A model generated the notes under the pieces. It saw only the letters and a list, made by a program, of their open reading frames with translations. It did not search any database and was not told the DNA's origin. A stretch of 64,000 nt of DNA from Serpens sp035497915 (GTDB taxonomy: Bacteria; Pseudomonadota; Gammaproteobacteria; Pseudomonadales; Pseudomonadaceae), in contig NZ_DATJCS010000017.1 in assembly GCF_035497915.1 (NCBI RefSeq), positions 1 to 64,000 on the forward strand. Reading direction: 5' to 3'. Numbering within the stretch: the stretch's first letter is position 1; each line of letters begins with the position of its first letter. Positions 42,064 through 54,406 of this stretch are shown here, piece by piece. A program made the position numbers and the translations under genes.

Positions 42064-42154
42064 GGCGAATCCGGAAACAGAAATTTCAAGTTGAAGCGGG
42101 ACGAGAGTACCCACGTAGCGCGGTCAGCGCTTTGCTGGCCGCCGTGCGGGCTCA

Positions 42155-42284
42155 ATGGCGGACAGGAACAACGTTGTCCACCCTACGGCGCTTCGGTGCA
42201 CCCTATCGTGGACAAGTCCGCTCCCACGAAAAGCGGATCAGCCCGGCACCAGCCTTGTGGGAGCGAATTCATTCGCGAGCTTTT
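42155..42284. repeat. GTGGAC hairpin and REP inverted pair between mnhG and tadA
   Basis: GACAGGAACAACGTTGTCCACC at 42165-42185 forms a hairpin. A half copy, GTGGACAAGTCCGCTCCCAC, follows at 42209-42228 and faces GTGGGAGCGAATTCATTCGC at 42258-42277. This 245-base gap holds no gene and lies downstream of both neighbours' ends or starts (mnhG stop 42309, tadA start 42063). Confidence 0.8.
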
Positions 42285-42308
42285 TTGGTGGCGGCCGGCA
42301 CGGATCCG

Positions 42309-42650
42309 TCAGAATCCATCATCTTCCCAGCACTTGCCGCGCGTCTTGCCGATCACCGGCAAACCCTGCTGCAGCGCGGCCTTGGCCAGCATGTGCGCAC
42401 TGACCGGGGCGGTGATGAACAGGAACAGGGCGATCAGCAGCTCGTGCAGGCTCAGTCCCTGCTTCTGCACGGCGAAGAAGATCGCCGAGGCGATGATGAT
42501 GCCGCCCACCCCGAGGGTGGTGGCCTTGGTCGGTGCGTGCAGGCGGGTGAAGAAGTCCGGCAGGCGATACAAACCGATGGCGCCGACCAGCGCGAACAGG
42601 CTGCCCAGCAGCAGGAAGGCGCAGATCAGCAGTTCGATCCAGAAAGGCAT
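42309..42650 (-). CDS. mnhG: Mrp/Pha cation:proton antiporter subunit G
   Basis: This 113-residue protein has three membrane spans and the MnhG/PhaG wording LLLGSLFALVGAIGLYRLPD and FTRLHAPTKATTLGVGG. It is the last gene of the antiporter operon, 12 bases after mnhF. It is part of the membrane complex that exchanges Na+ and/or K+ for H+; subunit G is required for assembly. The length is normal. Confidence 0.93.
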   Translation of the reverse strand: MPFWIELLICAFLLLGSLFALVGAIGLYRLPDFFTRLHAPTKATTLGVGGIIIASAIFFAVQKQGLSLHELLIALFLFITAPVSAHMLAKAALQQGLPVIGKTRGKCWEDDGF

Positions 42651-42662
42651 GACTCATATTCC

Positions 42663-42932
42663 TCAGTCGATCAGGTCGCCGTGCAGCAGGTGCTTGCCCA
42701 CCGCCACGGTGCCGACGAAGCCGAATAGCGCGATCAGCAACGCGGCCTCGAAGAAGATGTCCGACGCCAGCCAGATGCCGAACAGCACGACCAGCGCCAG
42801 GCCGTTGATGTACAGGGTATCCAGCGCCAGGATCCGGTCGGGTACCGAGGGCCCGCGCACCAGACTCAGCATGTTCAGCGCCAGGGCCAGACCGAGCAGG
42901 CCCATGCACAGCGGAATCACGTAGGCGAGCAT
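42663..42932 (-). CDS. mnhF: Mrp/Pha cation:proton antiporter subunit F
   Basis: This 89-residue, three-span protein has LVRGPSVPDRILALDTL, the family signature that includes a conserved Asp-Arg. It begins 16 bases before the mnhE stop (overlap 42917-42932). Subunit F is needed for complex stability. Confidence 0.93.
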   Translation of the reverse strand: MLAYVIPLCMGLLGLALALNMLSLVRGPSVPDRILALDTLYINGLALVVLFGIWLASDIFFEAALLIALFGFVGTVAVGKHLLHGDLID

Positions 42933-43420
42933 TCGAATATCTCCAGCAGCGGGGCCTCGTAGCGTTTCTTGATTTCGACCACCAGCGCGTCGATGTCCGG
43001 CACGTCAAGCGCATGCAGCAACAGGGTCTTGTGGTCGGGCGTCAGGCCGGCGGAGACCGTCCCCGGGGTCAGGGAAATGATGCTGGCCAGGGTGGCGAGC
43101 AGGAACTCGTCCTTGAGCTCCATGGGCACCTCGACGAACGCCGGGTTCAGGCGCGATTTGGGGCCCAGCACCAGGCGCGCCACATGCAGGTTGGCGACCA
43201 CGATATCCCAGAGCACCTTGAGCAGGAACAGACACAGCCCCAGGGGCTTGCGCACCCTTGGCACGAAGATCAGGTAGCGACGCAGCAGCAGCGGAATGGC
43301 CCAACCGAGGAACAGGCCGAGCAGCAGCTGGCCGAGGCTGAGCTGGTTGGCCAGCAGCAGCCACATGCCGGTAAGCAACAGGGTCAGCCCCGGATGGGGC
43401 AGCCAGGCGAAGCGCTTCAT
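42917..43420 (-). CDS. mnhE: Mrp/Pha cation:proton antiporter subunit E
   Basis: This 167-residue protein has two to three N-terminal spans and a C-terminal hydrophilic domain; LTPGTVSAGLTPDHKTLLLH is the MnhE-family block. It overlaps mnhD by four bases (43417-43420, ATGA) and mnhF by sixteen, so translation is tightly coupled. Confidence 0.93.
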   Translation of the reverse strand: MKRFAWLPHPGLTLLLTGMWLLLANQLSLGQLLLGLFLGWAIPLLLRRYLIFVPRVRKPLGLCLFLLKVLWDIVVANLHVARLVLGPKSRLNPAFVEVPMELKDEFLLATLASIISLTPGTVSAGLTPDHKTLLLHALDVPDIDALVVEIKKRYEAPLLEIFECSPT

Positions 43421-44919
43421 GCCCCACCTCCTTCGACGATGCGCAGATAGGGAGCCAGGTCGAGCAGCTGCGCCGCGGTGGCGTCCAGGTAGTCCTGCAG
43501 CGGCTCGGCGACGATGACCAGCACCACGCTGGCCAGCAACAGCCCGGTGGCAGCCACCAGCCGCACGGGGTCAGCCAGCGGCCCCTGGGCGGTCTGCCCG
43601 TTGTTGCGCCAGAACAGGCGATTGCCGGCCCGGCTGAGGGTGACGATGGAGGCCAGCCCGGCGATCAGCAGCAGCGGCCAGAACTCCAGCGCGGTAGCGC
43701 CGGTGCCGGCCGAGCGCAGCATCAGCAGCTTGCCGATGAAGCCGGACAGCGGCGGCAGGCCGGCCACCGCCAGCGCGCCGAAGAAGAACAGCCCGCCGAG
43801 CAGCATCGGCTGGCGCAGCAGCGGGCCGACCTGCAGGGCACCGCCCAGCTCGCCCCGCTGACGACCCAGCAGGTCGGCCAGCAGGAACAGGCCACCGCAC
43901 ACCAGGGTGCTGTGCAGCAGGTAATAGAGTCCGGCCCCCAGACTGGCGCGGCTGCCCAGGGCGAACACCGCCAGCAGGCTGCCCACCGAGATCAGCAGCA
44001 GGTAGGCGATCATTTCCTGCAGGCTGCGCGCGGCCAGGGCACCGATGGCGCCGCCCACCAGCGTCGCCAGTGCCAGCCACCAGAACCAGTCATGGGCATA
44101 GAAGGCCAGATCGCCGGCTTCGCTGCCGAAGATCAGCGTGAACACGCGCAGGATGGCGTACAGGCCCACCTTGGTCATGATCGCGAACAGCGCCGCCACC
44201 GGCGCGCTGGCCGACGCATAGGCGCGCGGCAGCCAGAAATACAGCGGCAGGATGGCCGCCTTGAGGCCGAACACCACCAGCAGCAGGAAGCCGGCGGCGG
44301 CAATGATCGGCGCCGTGTCCGGTCCGGCGGCGCCGGCGCGGGCGGCCAGGTCGACCATGTTCAGGGTGCCGAGCAGGCCATAGAGGGTGCCGACGCCGAT
44401 CAGGAACAGCGAGGAGCCCAGCAGGTTGAGCACCACGTAGTGCATGCCGGCGCGCGCCCGCGCCGCGCCGTTGCCGTAGACCAGCAGGCCGTAGGAGGCG
44501 ATCAGCAGGATCTCGAAGAACACGAACAGGTTGAACAGGTCGCCGGTCAGGAACGCCCCGTTGATGCCCGCCAGCTGGAACTGGAACAAGGCATGGAAGT
44601 TGGGCGCGCGTTCGTCCTCCCCGGCGCTGGCGTACAGCGCGGCAAAGGTGGCCAGCACGGCGGTGAGCAGCACCATCAGCGCGCTCAGGCGATCGAGCAG
44701 CAGGATGATGCCGAACGGCGGCTGCCAGTCGCCCAGGGCGTAGACGCGCAGCTCGTTGTCGCCGGCCAGCAGCACCAGCCAGGCGGTCGCCGGGATCAGC
44801 GCCAGCGTCGCCAGCAGGGACAGCGCGCGCTTGAACGACTTGCCGCGACGGTGCAGCACCAGCAACAGGGCGCCGGTGAACAGCGGCAACAGGATCGGCA
44901 GGATGACGGCGTGATTCAT
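43417..44919 (-). CDS. mnhD: Mrp/Pha cation:proton antiporter subunit D
   Basis: This 500-residue protein has about fourteen spans and resembles the complex I subunits NuoL/M/N. The proton-channel lysine and glutamate environment appears as FFEILLIASYGLLVYGNG and FGLKAAILPLYFWLPRAY. It is one of the two proton-pumping-like subunits. It overlaps mnhC and mnhE by four bases each. Confidence 0.94.
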   Translation of the reverse strand: MNHAVILPILLPLFTGALLLVLHRRGKSFKRALSLLATLALIPATAWLVLLAGDNELRVYALGDWQPPFGIILLLDRLSALMVLLTAVLATFAALYASAGEDERAPNFHALFQFQLAGINGAFLTGDLFNLFVFFEILLIASYGLLVYGNGAARARAGMHYVVLNLLGSSLFLIGVGTLYGLLGTLNMVDLAARAGAAGPDTAPIIAAAGFLLLVVFGLKAAILPLYFWLPRAYASASAPVAALFAIMTKVGLYAILRVFTLIFGSEAGDLAFYAHDWFWWLALATLVGGAIGALAARSLQEMIAYLLLISVGSLLAVFALGSRASLGAGLYYLLHSTLVCGGLFLLADLLGRQRGELGGALQVGPLLRQPMLLGGLFFFGALAVAGLPPLSGFIGKLLMLRSAGTGATALEFWPLLLIAGLASIVTLSRAGNRLFWRNNGQTAQGPLADPVRLVAATGLLLASVVLVIVAEPLQDYLDATAAQLLDLAPYLRIVEGGGA

Positions 44920-45245
44920 TGACGCGGCTCCCGACCATCCACGTGGTCGCTGCGCAGTTCGCCCATGCTGCGCAGGGCCAGCACCAGCACGAAGGCGGTC
45001 ATGGCGAAGCCGATGACGATGGCGGTCAGCACCAGCGCCTGGGGCAGCGGATCGGCGAATTCGACGCTCTTGCCGATCACCGCCGGCGCGCCGGTGACCA
45101 GGCGCCCCATGGCGAACAGGAACAGGTTGACGGCATAGGAGATCAGCGTCAGGCCGAGCACCACGGGAAAGATGCGCGCCCGCAGCAGCAGATAGACGCC
45201 GCTGGCGACCAGCACACCCAGGGTGATGGCATACAAAGCTTCCAT
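44916..45245 (-). CDS. mnhC: Mrp/Pha cation:proton antiporter subunit C
   Basis: This 109-residue three-span protein is homologous to NuoK of complex I. LTLISYAVNLFLFAMGRL and DPLPQALVLTAIVIGFA are the family blocks. It begins one base after the mnhA stop and overlaps mnhD by four bases. Confidence 0.94.
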   Translation of the reverse strand: MEALYAITLGVLVASGVYLLLRARIFPVVLGLTLISYAVNLFLFAMGRLVTGAPAVIGKSVEFADPLPQALVLTAIVIGFAMTAFVLVLALRSMGELRSDHVDGREPRQ

Positions 45246-45246
45246 A

Positions 45247-48036
<2,790 letters not shown>

Positions 48037-48297
48037 CCATCGCACCTCGTGAGTCGGTTGGAGATGTATACGACGCCCACGCAGAGCGAAACGGCAGCAT
48101 TCTCAAATAAACAAAGAATTGCCGTCATGCTTTTTTTATTACAAAAGACGATTAGCAGCGCCATTAGCCTTCCGTCGGGCTTGGCGCCGCGCGATTCACC
48201 CCAAGGGAGCCGCCATGTTCACGGGAGAGGCTGCGGGCGCGGCGCTTCCGGCGCCATTCGTCGTGGCGCCCTCGGTAGACCGGTACGCCGGTGTCCC

Positions 48298-48765
48298 TTA
48301 CAGCGGCGCCACCCGGCTGGTGCCATCCACGGTGAGGATACGTACCCGCTGGCCGACCCGGAAGGTCTGGTTCGGTTCCACCGCTTGCACGTAGGCACGC
48401 AGGCTGCCATCGTCCTCGCGCACGGTGATCTCCACCCCCTGGGTGCGGGTCATACCCTCTTCCGCCGCCGCGCCCAGCATACCGCCGGCCACCGCGCCGA
48501 TCACCGCTGCCACGGCACTGCCGCGACCGCCGCCCACGCCGCTGCCGGCGATGCCGCCGACCACCGCGCCGGCACCGGAGCCAATGGGCGTCTTGGTGCC
48601 TTCGATGCGCACCGGCCGCAGCGACTCGATGGTGCCCATGCGTACCAGTTGCACGGTACGCGCCTCGCTGCGCGAATAGGTATCGCCGGTCAGGCTGGAG
48701 GCACAGCCGCCCAGCACCAGCCCGCTCAGGGAAACACTGGCAATCAGGATCAGGGATTTACGCAT
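48298..48765 (-). CDS. slyB: Glycine-zipper outer-membrane lipoprotein (SlyB-like)
   Basis: This 155-residue lipoprotein has a signal peptide with lipobox LGGC (Cys21) and a glycine-zipper region between about residues 62 and 100 (GAGAVVGGIAGSGVGGG and AVIGAVAGGMLGAAAEEG). SlyB-type proteins stabilise the outer membrane under stress and are often under PhoP control. It lies 252 bases upstream (on the same strand) of the antiporter operon, without a clear terminator between them. Confidence 0.88.
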   Translation of the reverse strand: MRKSLILIASVSLSGLVLGGCASSLTGDTYSRSEARTVQLVRMGTIESLRPVRIEGTKTPIGSGAGAVVGGIAGSGVGGGRGSAVAAVIGAVAGGMLGAAAEEGMTRTQGVEITVREDDGSLRAYVQAVEPNQTFRVGQRVRILTVDGTSRVAPL

Positions 48766-48891
48766 GGACTCCTCCGCTTTGACCGAAGCACCAGTTCCGA
48801 AGCATGCCCCTGGAGCGCACCCGGGGCGTCACTTCCAGACGACCGGCAGTTCCGTTAGGGTAGCGGCTTTTGTGCGAAGGTCAGACGTTCC

Positions 48892-49131
48892 ATGGACTAC
48901 TTCATCATCTTCATCGCCACGGCCAGCGGGCTGTACTTCCACTGGTGGCTGATGGTGCGCATCCGCCGTTGGGCCGACCGCGACCTGGCGCTGTCGATGG
49001 CCGGCGAGGACGCGGCCAAGCGGGAATACATGCTGGAGCGCCTGGAGCAGGCCAAGCGAGACAAGGTGCCGCGCAAGCAGCTGCAGGGCTGGCTGGAACA
49101 GGCGGCCGGGGAATATGCCGGGCGAGCCTAG
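48892..49131 (+). CDS. Small single-span membrane protein
   Basis: This 79-residue protein has one N-terminal hydrophobic segment (FIIFIATASGLYFHWW, residues 4-19) and a basic/acidic helical tail likely to lie in the cytosol (DAAKREYMLERLEQAKRDKV). ATG 48892 has AAGGTCAG upstream. It is divergent from slyB and convergent with the VWA gene. The family is not recognised. Confidence 0.65.
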   Translation: MDYFIIFIATASGLYFHWWLMVRIRRWADRDLALSMAGEDAAKREYMLERLEQAKRDKVPRKQLQGWLEQAAGEYAGRA

Positions 49132-49138
49132 ATCACAC

Positions 49139-49235
49139 GCCCTGTAGGGCCGGGTTACCCCGGCCGACGCCGGTGGACCAGAGCAGAATCGGATTTCGAC
49201 TCCGCTGGCCGGCGTAAAGCCGGCCCCACAGGGGT
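49139..49235. repeat. Pair of GTAGGGCCGG-type palindromes
   Basis: TGTAGGGCCGGGTTACCCCG and the inverted GCTGGCCGGCGTAAAGCCGG lie about 60 bases apart in the gap between the small membrane protein and the VWA gene, which both end here. The pair may serve as a bidirectional end of transcription. Confidence 0.7.
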
Positions 49236-49257
49236 GATAACCCCTCCCCGAGTCCGG

Positions 49258-50436
49258 CTATTTGGACAGGAAGCGCATGCCCTCTTCCAGCCCCTGCAGC
49301 GTCAGCGGGAACATCTGGTCGTTGGTCAGCTCGCGCACCAGCGAGGTGGACGCGGTGTAGTCCCAGGTGTGCTTGGGGTACGGGTTGATCCAGATGAGCT
49401 TCTTGTATTTCTCCATGAAGCGGCGCATCCACACGTAGCCGGCTTCCTCGTTCCAGTGCTCGACGCTGCCGCCGGCCTGGGTGATTTCGTAGGGCGCCAT
49501 GGCGGCGTCGCCGACGAAGACGATCTTCCAGTCCGCGCCGTACTTGTGCAGCAGATCGAAGGTGGAAAAGCGCTCGGTGGTGCGGCGCATGTTGTTCTTC
49601 CACACCGACTCGTAGATGAAGTTGTGGAAATAGAAGAACTCCAGGTGCTTGAACTCGGTCTTGCAGGCCGAGAACAGCTCCTCGCAGACCTTCACGTGGG
49701 CGTCCATCGAGCCGCCGATGTCCATCAGCAGCAACAGCTTCACGGTGTTGCGCCGCTCCGGACGCATCTGGATGTTGAGCAGGCCACCGTCACGGGCGGT
49801 GTGGTCGATGGTGCCGTCGATATCGAACTCTTCCGCTGCGCCTTCGCGGGCGAACTTGCGCAGGCGGCGCAGGGCGACCTTGATGTTGCGGGTGCCGAGT
49901 TCCACCTGGTCGTCGAGGTTCTTGTACTCGCGCTGGTCCCAGACCTTCACCGCCCGCCCCTGGCGCTTGCCGGCGTCGCCGATACGGATGCCTTCCGGGT
50001 TGTAGCCGCCGGAGCCGAACGGGCTGGTGCCGCCGGTGCCGATCCACTTGTTGCCGCCGGCGTGCTTTTCCTTCTGCTCTTCCAGACGTTTCTTGAATTC
50101 CTCGATCAACTTATCCAGCCCGCCGAGGGACTGGATCATCGCCCGTTCCTCGTCGCTCAGGTGACGCTCGAACTCCTTGCGCAGCCATTCCTCCGGGATC
50201 AGCGCCTCGATGTGCCGGTCCAGGTCCTCCAGGCCTTTGAAGTAGGCGCCGAAGGCCCGGTCGAACTTGTCGAAGTGGCGCTCGTCCTTCACCAGGATCG
50301 CCCGCGACAGGTAGTAGAACTCGTCCATGTCGGCGAACACGACGTTGTGCTTGAGCGCGTTGATCAGGTCGAGCAGCTCGCGCACCGACACCGGCACCTT
50401 GGCCGCGCGCATTTCATTGAACAAACCAAGCAGCAT
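49258..50436 (-). CDS. VWA-domain protein, CoxE-like
   Basis: This 392-residue protein has a long helical N-terminal region and a C-terminal von Willebrand factor A domain. Its metal site appears as Asp239-x-Gly241-x-Ser243 in LLLMDIGGSMDAH, the CoxE/YehP variant of DxSxS. Such proteins work with MoxR AAA ATPases as chaperones for cofactor or complex maturation. The MoxR gene lies upstream on the same strand, but a GFA-domain gene is inserted between them. The client protein is unknown. Confidence 0.87.
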   Translation of the reverse strand: MLLGLFNEMRAAKVPVSVRELLDLINALKHNVVFADMDEFYYLSRAILVKDERHFDKFDRAFGAYFKGLEDLDRHIEALIPEEWLRKEFERHLSDEERAMIQSLGGLDKLIEEFKKRLEEQKEKHAGGNKWIGTGGTSPFGSGGYNPEGIRIGDAGKRQGRAVKVWDQREYKNLDDQVELGTRNIKVALRRLRKFAREGAAEEFDIDGTIDHTARDGGLLNIQMRPERRNTVKLLLLMDIGGSMDAHVKVCEELFSACKTEFKHLEFFYFHNFIYESVWKNNMRRTTERFSTFDLLHKYGADWKIVFVGDAAMAPYEITQAGGSVEHWNEEAGYVWMRRFMEKYKKLIWINPYPKHTWDYTASTSLVRELTNDQMFPLTLQGLEEGMRFLSK

Positions 50437-50456
50437 TGCTTACCTCGATGGGCGAC

Positions 50457-50849
50457 TCACAGATCGCCGCTGTGCTGGGGCAGATCGTCCTGGATGCGGT
50501 ACCAGTCGGCCTTGGAATCCACATAGATGTGCGCCTGGCGCACCGCGCCCAGCGGCGAATCCAGCGTACCGGCGGCCACGCCGATTTCTCCGGCATGCGC
50601 GTCGATGAACTGCAGGGTGGCTCCGCAGCGACTGCAGAAGGTCCGCGTGATGCCGGGCGAAGACGGGTAACGGGCGACCAGGGCTTCCCCGGCGGTGAAG
50701 TGGAACGCCTCGGGCGGCACGCCGGCATAGGAGGCGAAGGCCGCGCCGTGGGCCTTGCGGCACATGCTGCAATGGCAATGGGTGACTTCCTCGATGGGTG
50801 TGTCGATACGGTATTTCACCGCCCCGCACAGGCAGCTGCCGTTATGCAT
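50457..50849 (-). CDS. GFA-family (glutathione-dependent formaldehyde-activating) zinc-binding protein
   Basis: This 130-residue protein carries the GFA zinc motifs: Cys6-x-Cys8 (GSCLCGAVKY), Cys25-x-Cys27-xx-Cys30 (HCHCSMCRK) and Cys72-xx-Cys75 (FCSRCGATL). The family includes Gfa of Paracoccus, which may bind S-hydroxymethylglutathione, and also CENP-V homologues; most members have unknown function. ATG 50849 was chosen (frame open to 50903). It lies 20 bases upstream of the VWA gene and 123 bases after moxR. Confidence 0.88.
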   Translation of the reverse strand: MHNGSCLCGAVKYRIDTPIEEVTHCHCSMCRKAHGAAFASYAGVPPEAFHFTAGEALVARYPSSPGITRTFCSRCGATLQFIDAHAGEIGVAAGTLDSPLGAVRQAHIYVDSKADWYRIQDDLPQHSGDL

Positions 50850-50972
50850 CGCTGTGTCCCCTCTCCCATGTTGCAGTCGTAGCCGCGCAGCGGCGTAACC
50901 CACCGTCTCGTGCCCGGCCAGCCTGGCGGCTGCTTGGCGGGTTACGCTTCGCTAACCCACCCTACCTTCACC

Positions 50973-51818
50973 CTATCGGGCGGCACGGCGGCTCATGAAC
51001 GCCAGGCGTTCGAGCAACATCACGTCCTGCTCGTTCTTCACCAGGGCGCCAGCCAGCGGCGGGATGGCCTTGGTGGGGTCGCGCTCGCGCAGCACCGCTT
51101 CACCGATGTTGTCGGCCATCAACAGTTTCAGCCAGTCGACCAGCTCGCTGGTGGAAGGTTTCTTCTTCAGGCCCGGCACCTTGCGCACGTCGAAGAACAC
51201 GTCCAGCGCTTCCGCCACCAGCTCGGTGCTGATGCCCGGGTAGTGCACATCGACGATCTTCTGCAGGGTCTCGCGATCCGGGAAGGCGATGTAGTGGAAG
51301 AAGCAGCGGCGCAGGAAGGCGTCCGGCAGCTCCTTCTCGTTGTTGGAGGTGATGATGATGATCGGGCGCTGTTTGGCCTTGATGGTTTCGTTCGTCTCGT
51401 AGACGTAGAACTCCATCTTGTCGAGTTCCTGCAGCAGGTCGTTGGGGAACTCGATGTCCGCCTTGTCGATCTCGTCGATCAGCAGGATGACGCGCTCCTC
51501 GGCCTCGAAGGCTTCCCAGAGCTTGCCCTTCTTCAGGTAGTTGCGTACGTCGTGGACCTTGTCCACGCCCAGTTGGGAGTCGCGCAGACGGCTCACCGCG
51601 TCGTACTCGTACAGGCCCTGATGGGCCTTGGTGGTCGACTTGATATGCCAGGTGATCAGCTTGGCGCCGAAGGCGGCCGATAGCTGCTCGGCGAGCATGG
51701 TCTTGCCGGTGCCCGGCTCGCCCTTGACCAGCAACGGTCGCTGCAGGGTGATGGAGGCGTTGACCGCCAGCTTGAGATCGTCGGTGGCGACGTAGGAAGG
51801 AGTGCCTTCGAACTTCAT
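50973..51818 (-). CDS. MoxR-type AAA+ ATPase
   Basis: This 281-residue ATPase has Walker A GEPGTGKT (33-40), Walker B ILLIDEIDKA near 110-119 and sensor-1 IIITSNNEKELPDAFLRR. It lacks extra domains, as do MoxR/CoxD chaperones that activate metallo-enzymes together with a VWA partner. The downstream GFA and VWA genes are on the same strand. From memory the CoxE/MoxR pair neighbours cysK in P. aeruginosa too. Start ATG 51818. Confidence 0.9.
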   Translation of the reverse strand: MKFEGTPSYVATDDLKLAVNASITLQRPLLVKGEPGTGKTMLAEQLSAAFGAKLITWHIKSTTKAHQGLYEYDAVSRLRDSQLGVDKVHDVRNYLKKGKLWEAFEAEERVILLIDEIDKADIEFPNDLLQELDKMEFYVYETNETIKAKQRPIIIITSNNEKELPDAFLRRCFFHYIAFPDRETLQKIVDVHYPGISTELVAEALDVFFDVRKVPGLKKKPSTSELVDWLKLLMADNIGEAVLRERDPTKAIPPLAGALVKNEQDVMLLERLAFMSRRAAR

Positions 51819-51982
51819 CGGGAAATATTCCTCGGTGGGGCCGCCCGTCGCGGCGCAAACAGGCTGCGACTATACCCCGCACCCGGGATTCTGTGAACGC
51901 AACGACAGGTTCCGGTCACGTTCCGGTCGAAGGTTGGTCGCCGGGCCGGATAAGCGCAGCGTTCGGCCGGGTAAAGCCTCTA

Positions 51983-52016
51983 CTCCGCCGGCCGGCGTAA
52001 AGCCGGCCCTACAGGT
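51983..52016. repeat. GCCGGCCGGCGTAAAGCCGGCC palindrome
   Basis: GGCCGGCGTAAAGCCGGCCC at about 51990-52010 sits in the 214-base gap between moxR and the DUF748 gene, followed by TACAGGTGTACCGGCC. No gene is seen in this gap. Confidence 0.7.
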
Positions 52017-52032
52017 GTACCGGCCTTTCCGT

Positions 52033-53109
52033 CTACTCGCCCTCCTCATCCAGCGCCCGCTCGAAGCGCGCGGTGAAGGCCTCGACGAAGGCATTACGCA
52101 GCACGGCCAAGAAGGCCTGAAACGGACTGACATCGCGCTCCTTGATGGTGCCGGACAGCTCGACCCGGGTGGCGAACTGGTCCTTGCGCTGGTTCTTCAG
52201 CAGGGTCTGGCCGCCGCCGACAATGGCTTCCCACAGTCCGCGCAGGAAGCCCTTGTCCTCGGCCTCGATGTCCTGCTCCCAGTCGAACACCTCGACATTG
52301 CGCAGCAGCGGCTTGATATAGCCGCTGAGCTGGCTCTTTTCGGCTTCCACTTCCATCACCAGGTCACCGCTGCCCTCGGCAAAGTCGAAGCGCCCGTAGG
52401 CGCGGCTGAAGTCGTTGAGCCGCACCAGCGGCACGTCGGTGACACGCAGCTGCAGCTCGAAATCCTCCCAGTCGGTGAACGGGTCGAAGCGTGCGCTGGC
52501 TTCCATGGGCGCCACTTCCAGGAAACGCGCCTCGCCGACGAATTCCGCCACGCGACGCCCCTCGGCGTCGGTACTGTTGGTCAGGTTGTAGAAGGTGCCG
52601 ACCACCTGGTCGGCATAGACGTGCACCTGCGGGTCGGAGGTGAAGTTGCGAAAGGACACCCGGCCGTTGCGGATGCGCACCTCGTTGAGGGTGATCGGCA
52701 GCAGGGCTTCCAGGCGGTCCCGCCAGTCCACCCCCTGACCGGTCTGCTCCTGCCCGGGCTGGGTGGAATCCACGAAATTCAGCTGCGGGTCGACGAACTC
52801 CACTTCGGCCACCACCGCGCGGTCCTGCCATAACGCGCGCCAGCTCACTGCAAGGTCGATCAGCGGCGCGTCGAGCAGGGGCACCGGCACCCCGCCAGTC
52901 TTCTTCTCGATGACCAGCCCCTCGATCTGGTAGGCGCCGCGCCACCAGGCCAGGTCCACATCGGCGACTTGCCCGCGATAGTCACCCATGTCGGCGAGCG
53001 TGTCGTTCAGGTAGTTGCGCACCAGTTGCGGCAGCGCCAGATGCAGTAGCAACAGCAGCAGCGCAATGATCAGCAGGATCCACAACGGCAGGGCCTGGCG
53101 GCGATTCAT
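52033..53109 (-). CDS. DUF748-domain membrane-anchored protein
   Basis: This 358-residue protein has one N-terminal membrane segment (about 8-27) and a large periplasmic AsmA/DUF748-like region with VKADVDLAWWRG-type wording (VADVDLAWWRGAYQIEG) and NGRVSFRNFTSDPQVHVYA. DUF748/AsmA-like proteins are linked with lipid transport to the outer membrane. ATG 53109 (MNRRQALPLW) has GGGAGAG nine bases before it; the frame is open to 53196. Divergent from cysK. The exact role is unknown. Confidence 0.85.
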   Translation of the reverse strand: MNRRQALPLWILLIIALLLLLLHLALPQLVRNYLNDTLADMGDYRGQVADVDLAWWRGAYQIEGLVIEKKTGGVPVPLLDAPLIDLAVSWRALWQDRAVVAEVEFVDPQLNFVDSTQPGQEQTGQGVDWRDRLEALLPITLNEVRIRNGRVSFRNFTSDPQVHVYADQVVGTFYNLTNSTDAEGRRVAEFVGEARFLEVAPMEASARFDPFTDWEDFELQLRVTDVPLVRLNDFSRAYGRFDFAEGSGDLVMEVEAEKSQLSGYIKPLLRNVEVFDWEQDIEAEDKGFLRGLWEAIVGGGQTLLKNQRKDQFATRVELSGTIKERDVSPFQAFLAVLRNAFVEAFTARFERALDEEGE

Positions 53110-53237
53110 CGGCAACTCTCCCGCGGCGGACGATATGCTGCAGTGGACCGGCCGTCCCCAGCCCGGTTCGGCTGGACTGACCGACACGACAGGCATAGGC
53201 TGGCTAACCTCGTCAACCCACTTGCGACGGAACGAAC

Positions 53238-54212
<975 letters not shown>

Positions 54213-54220
54213 GGACGGCC

Positions 54221-54291
54221 TGCGGGAGCGAATTCATTCGCGAGCGGGTGTCGGCCGGCACGAAAGGCTCGCGGATGAATCCGCTCCCACA
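54221..54291. repeat. REP inverted pair after cysK
   Basis: GCGGGAGCGAATTCATTCGC at 54222-54241 faces GCTCGCGGATGAATCCGCTC at 54267-54286, 10 bases after the cysK stop. It probably shapes the 3' end of the cysK transcript. Confidence 0.85.
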
Positions 54292-54406
54292 ACCGTGGCG
54301 GCCGTCCTGCGCCAGCCACTGAACTTTGCCCGAGCGAAGCGGACACAGACTACTCAGGGAAATGGGAAACCGGGAAGGATGTCGAACCGATCCGGAATGC
54401 CTGCCC

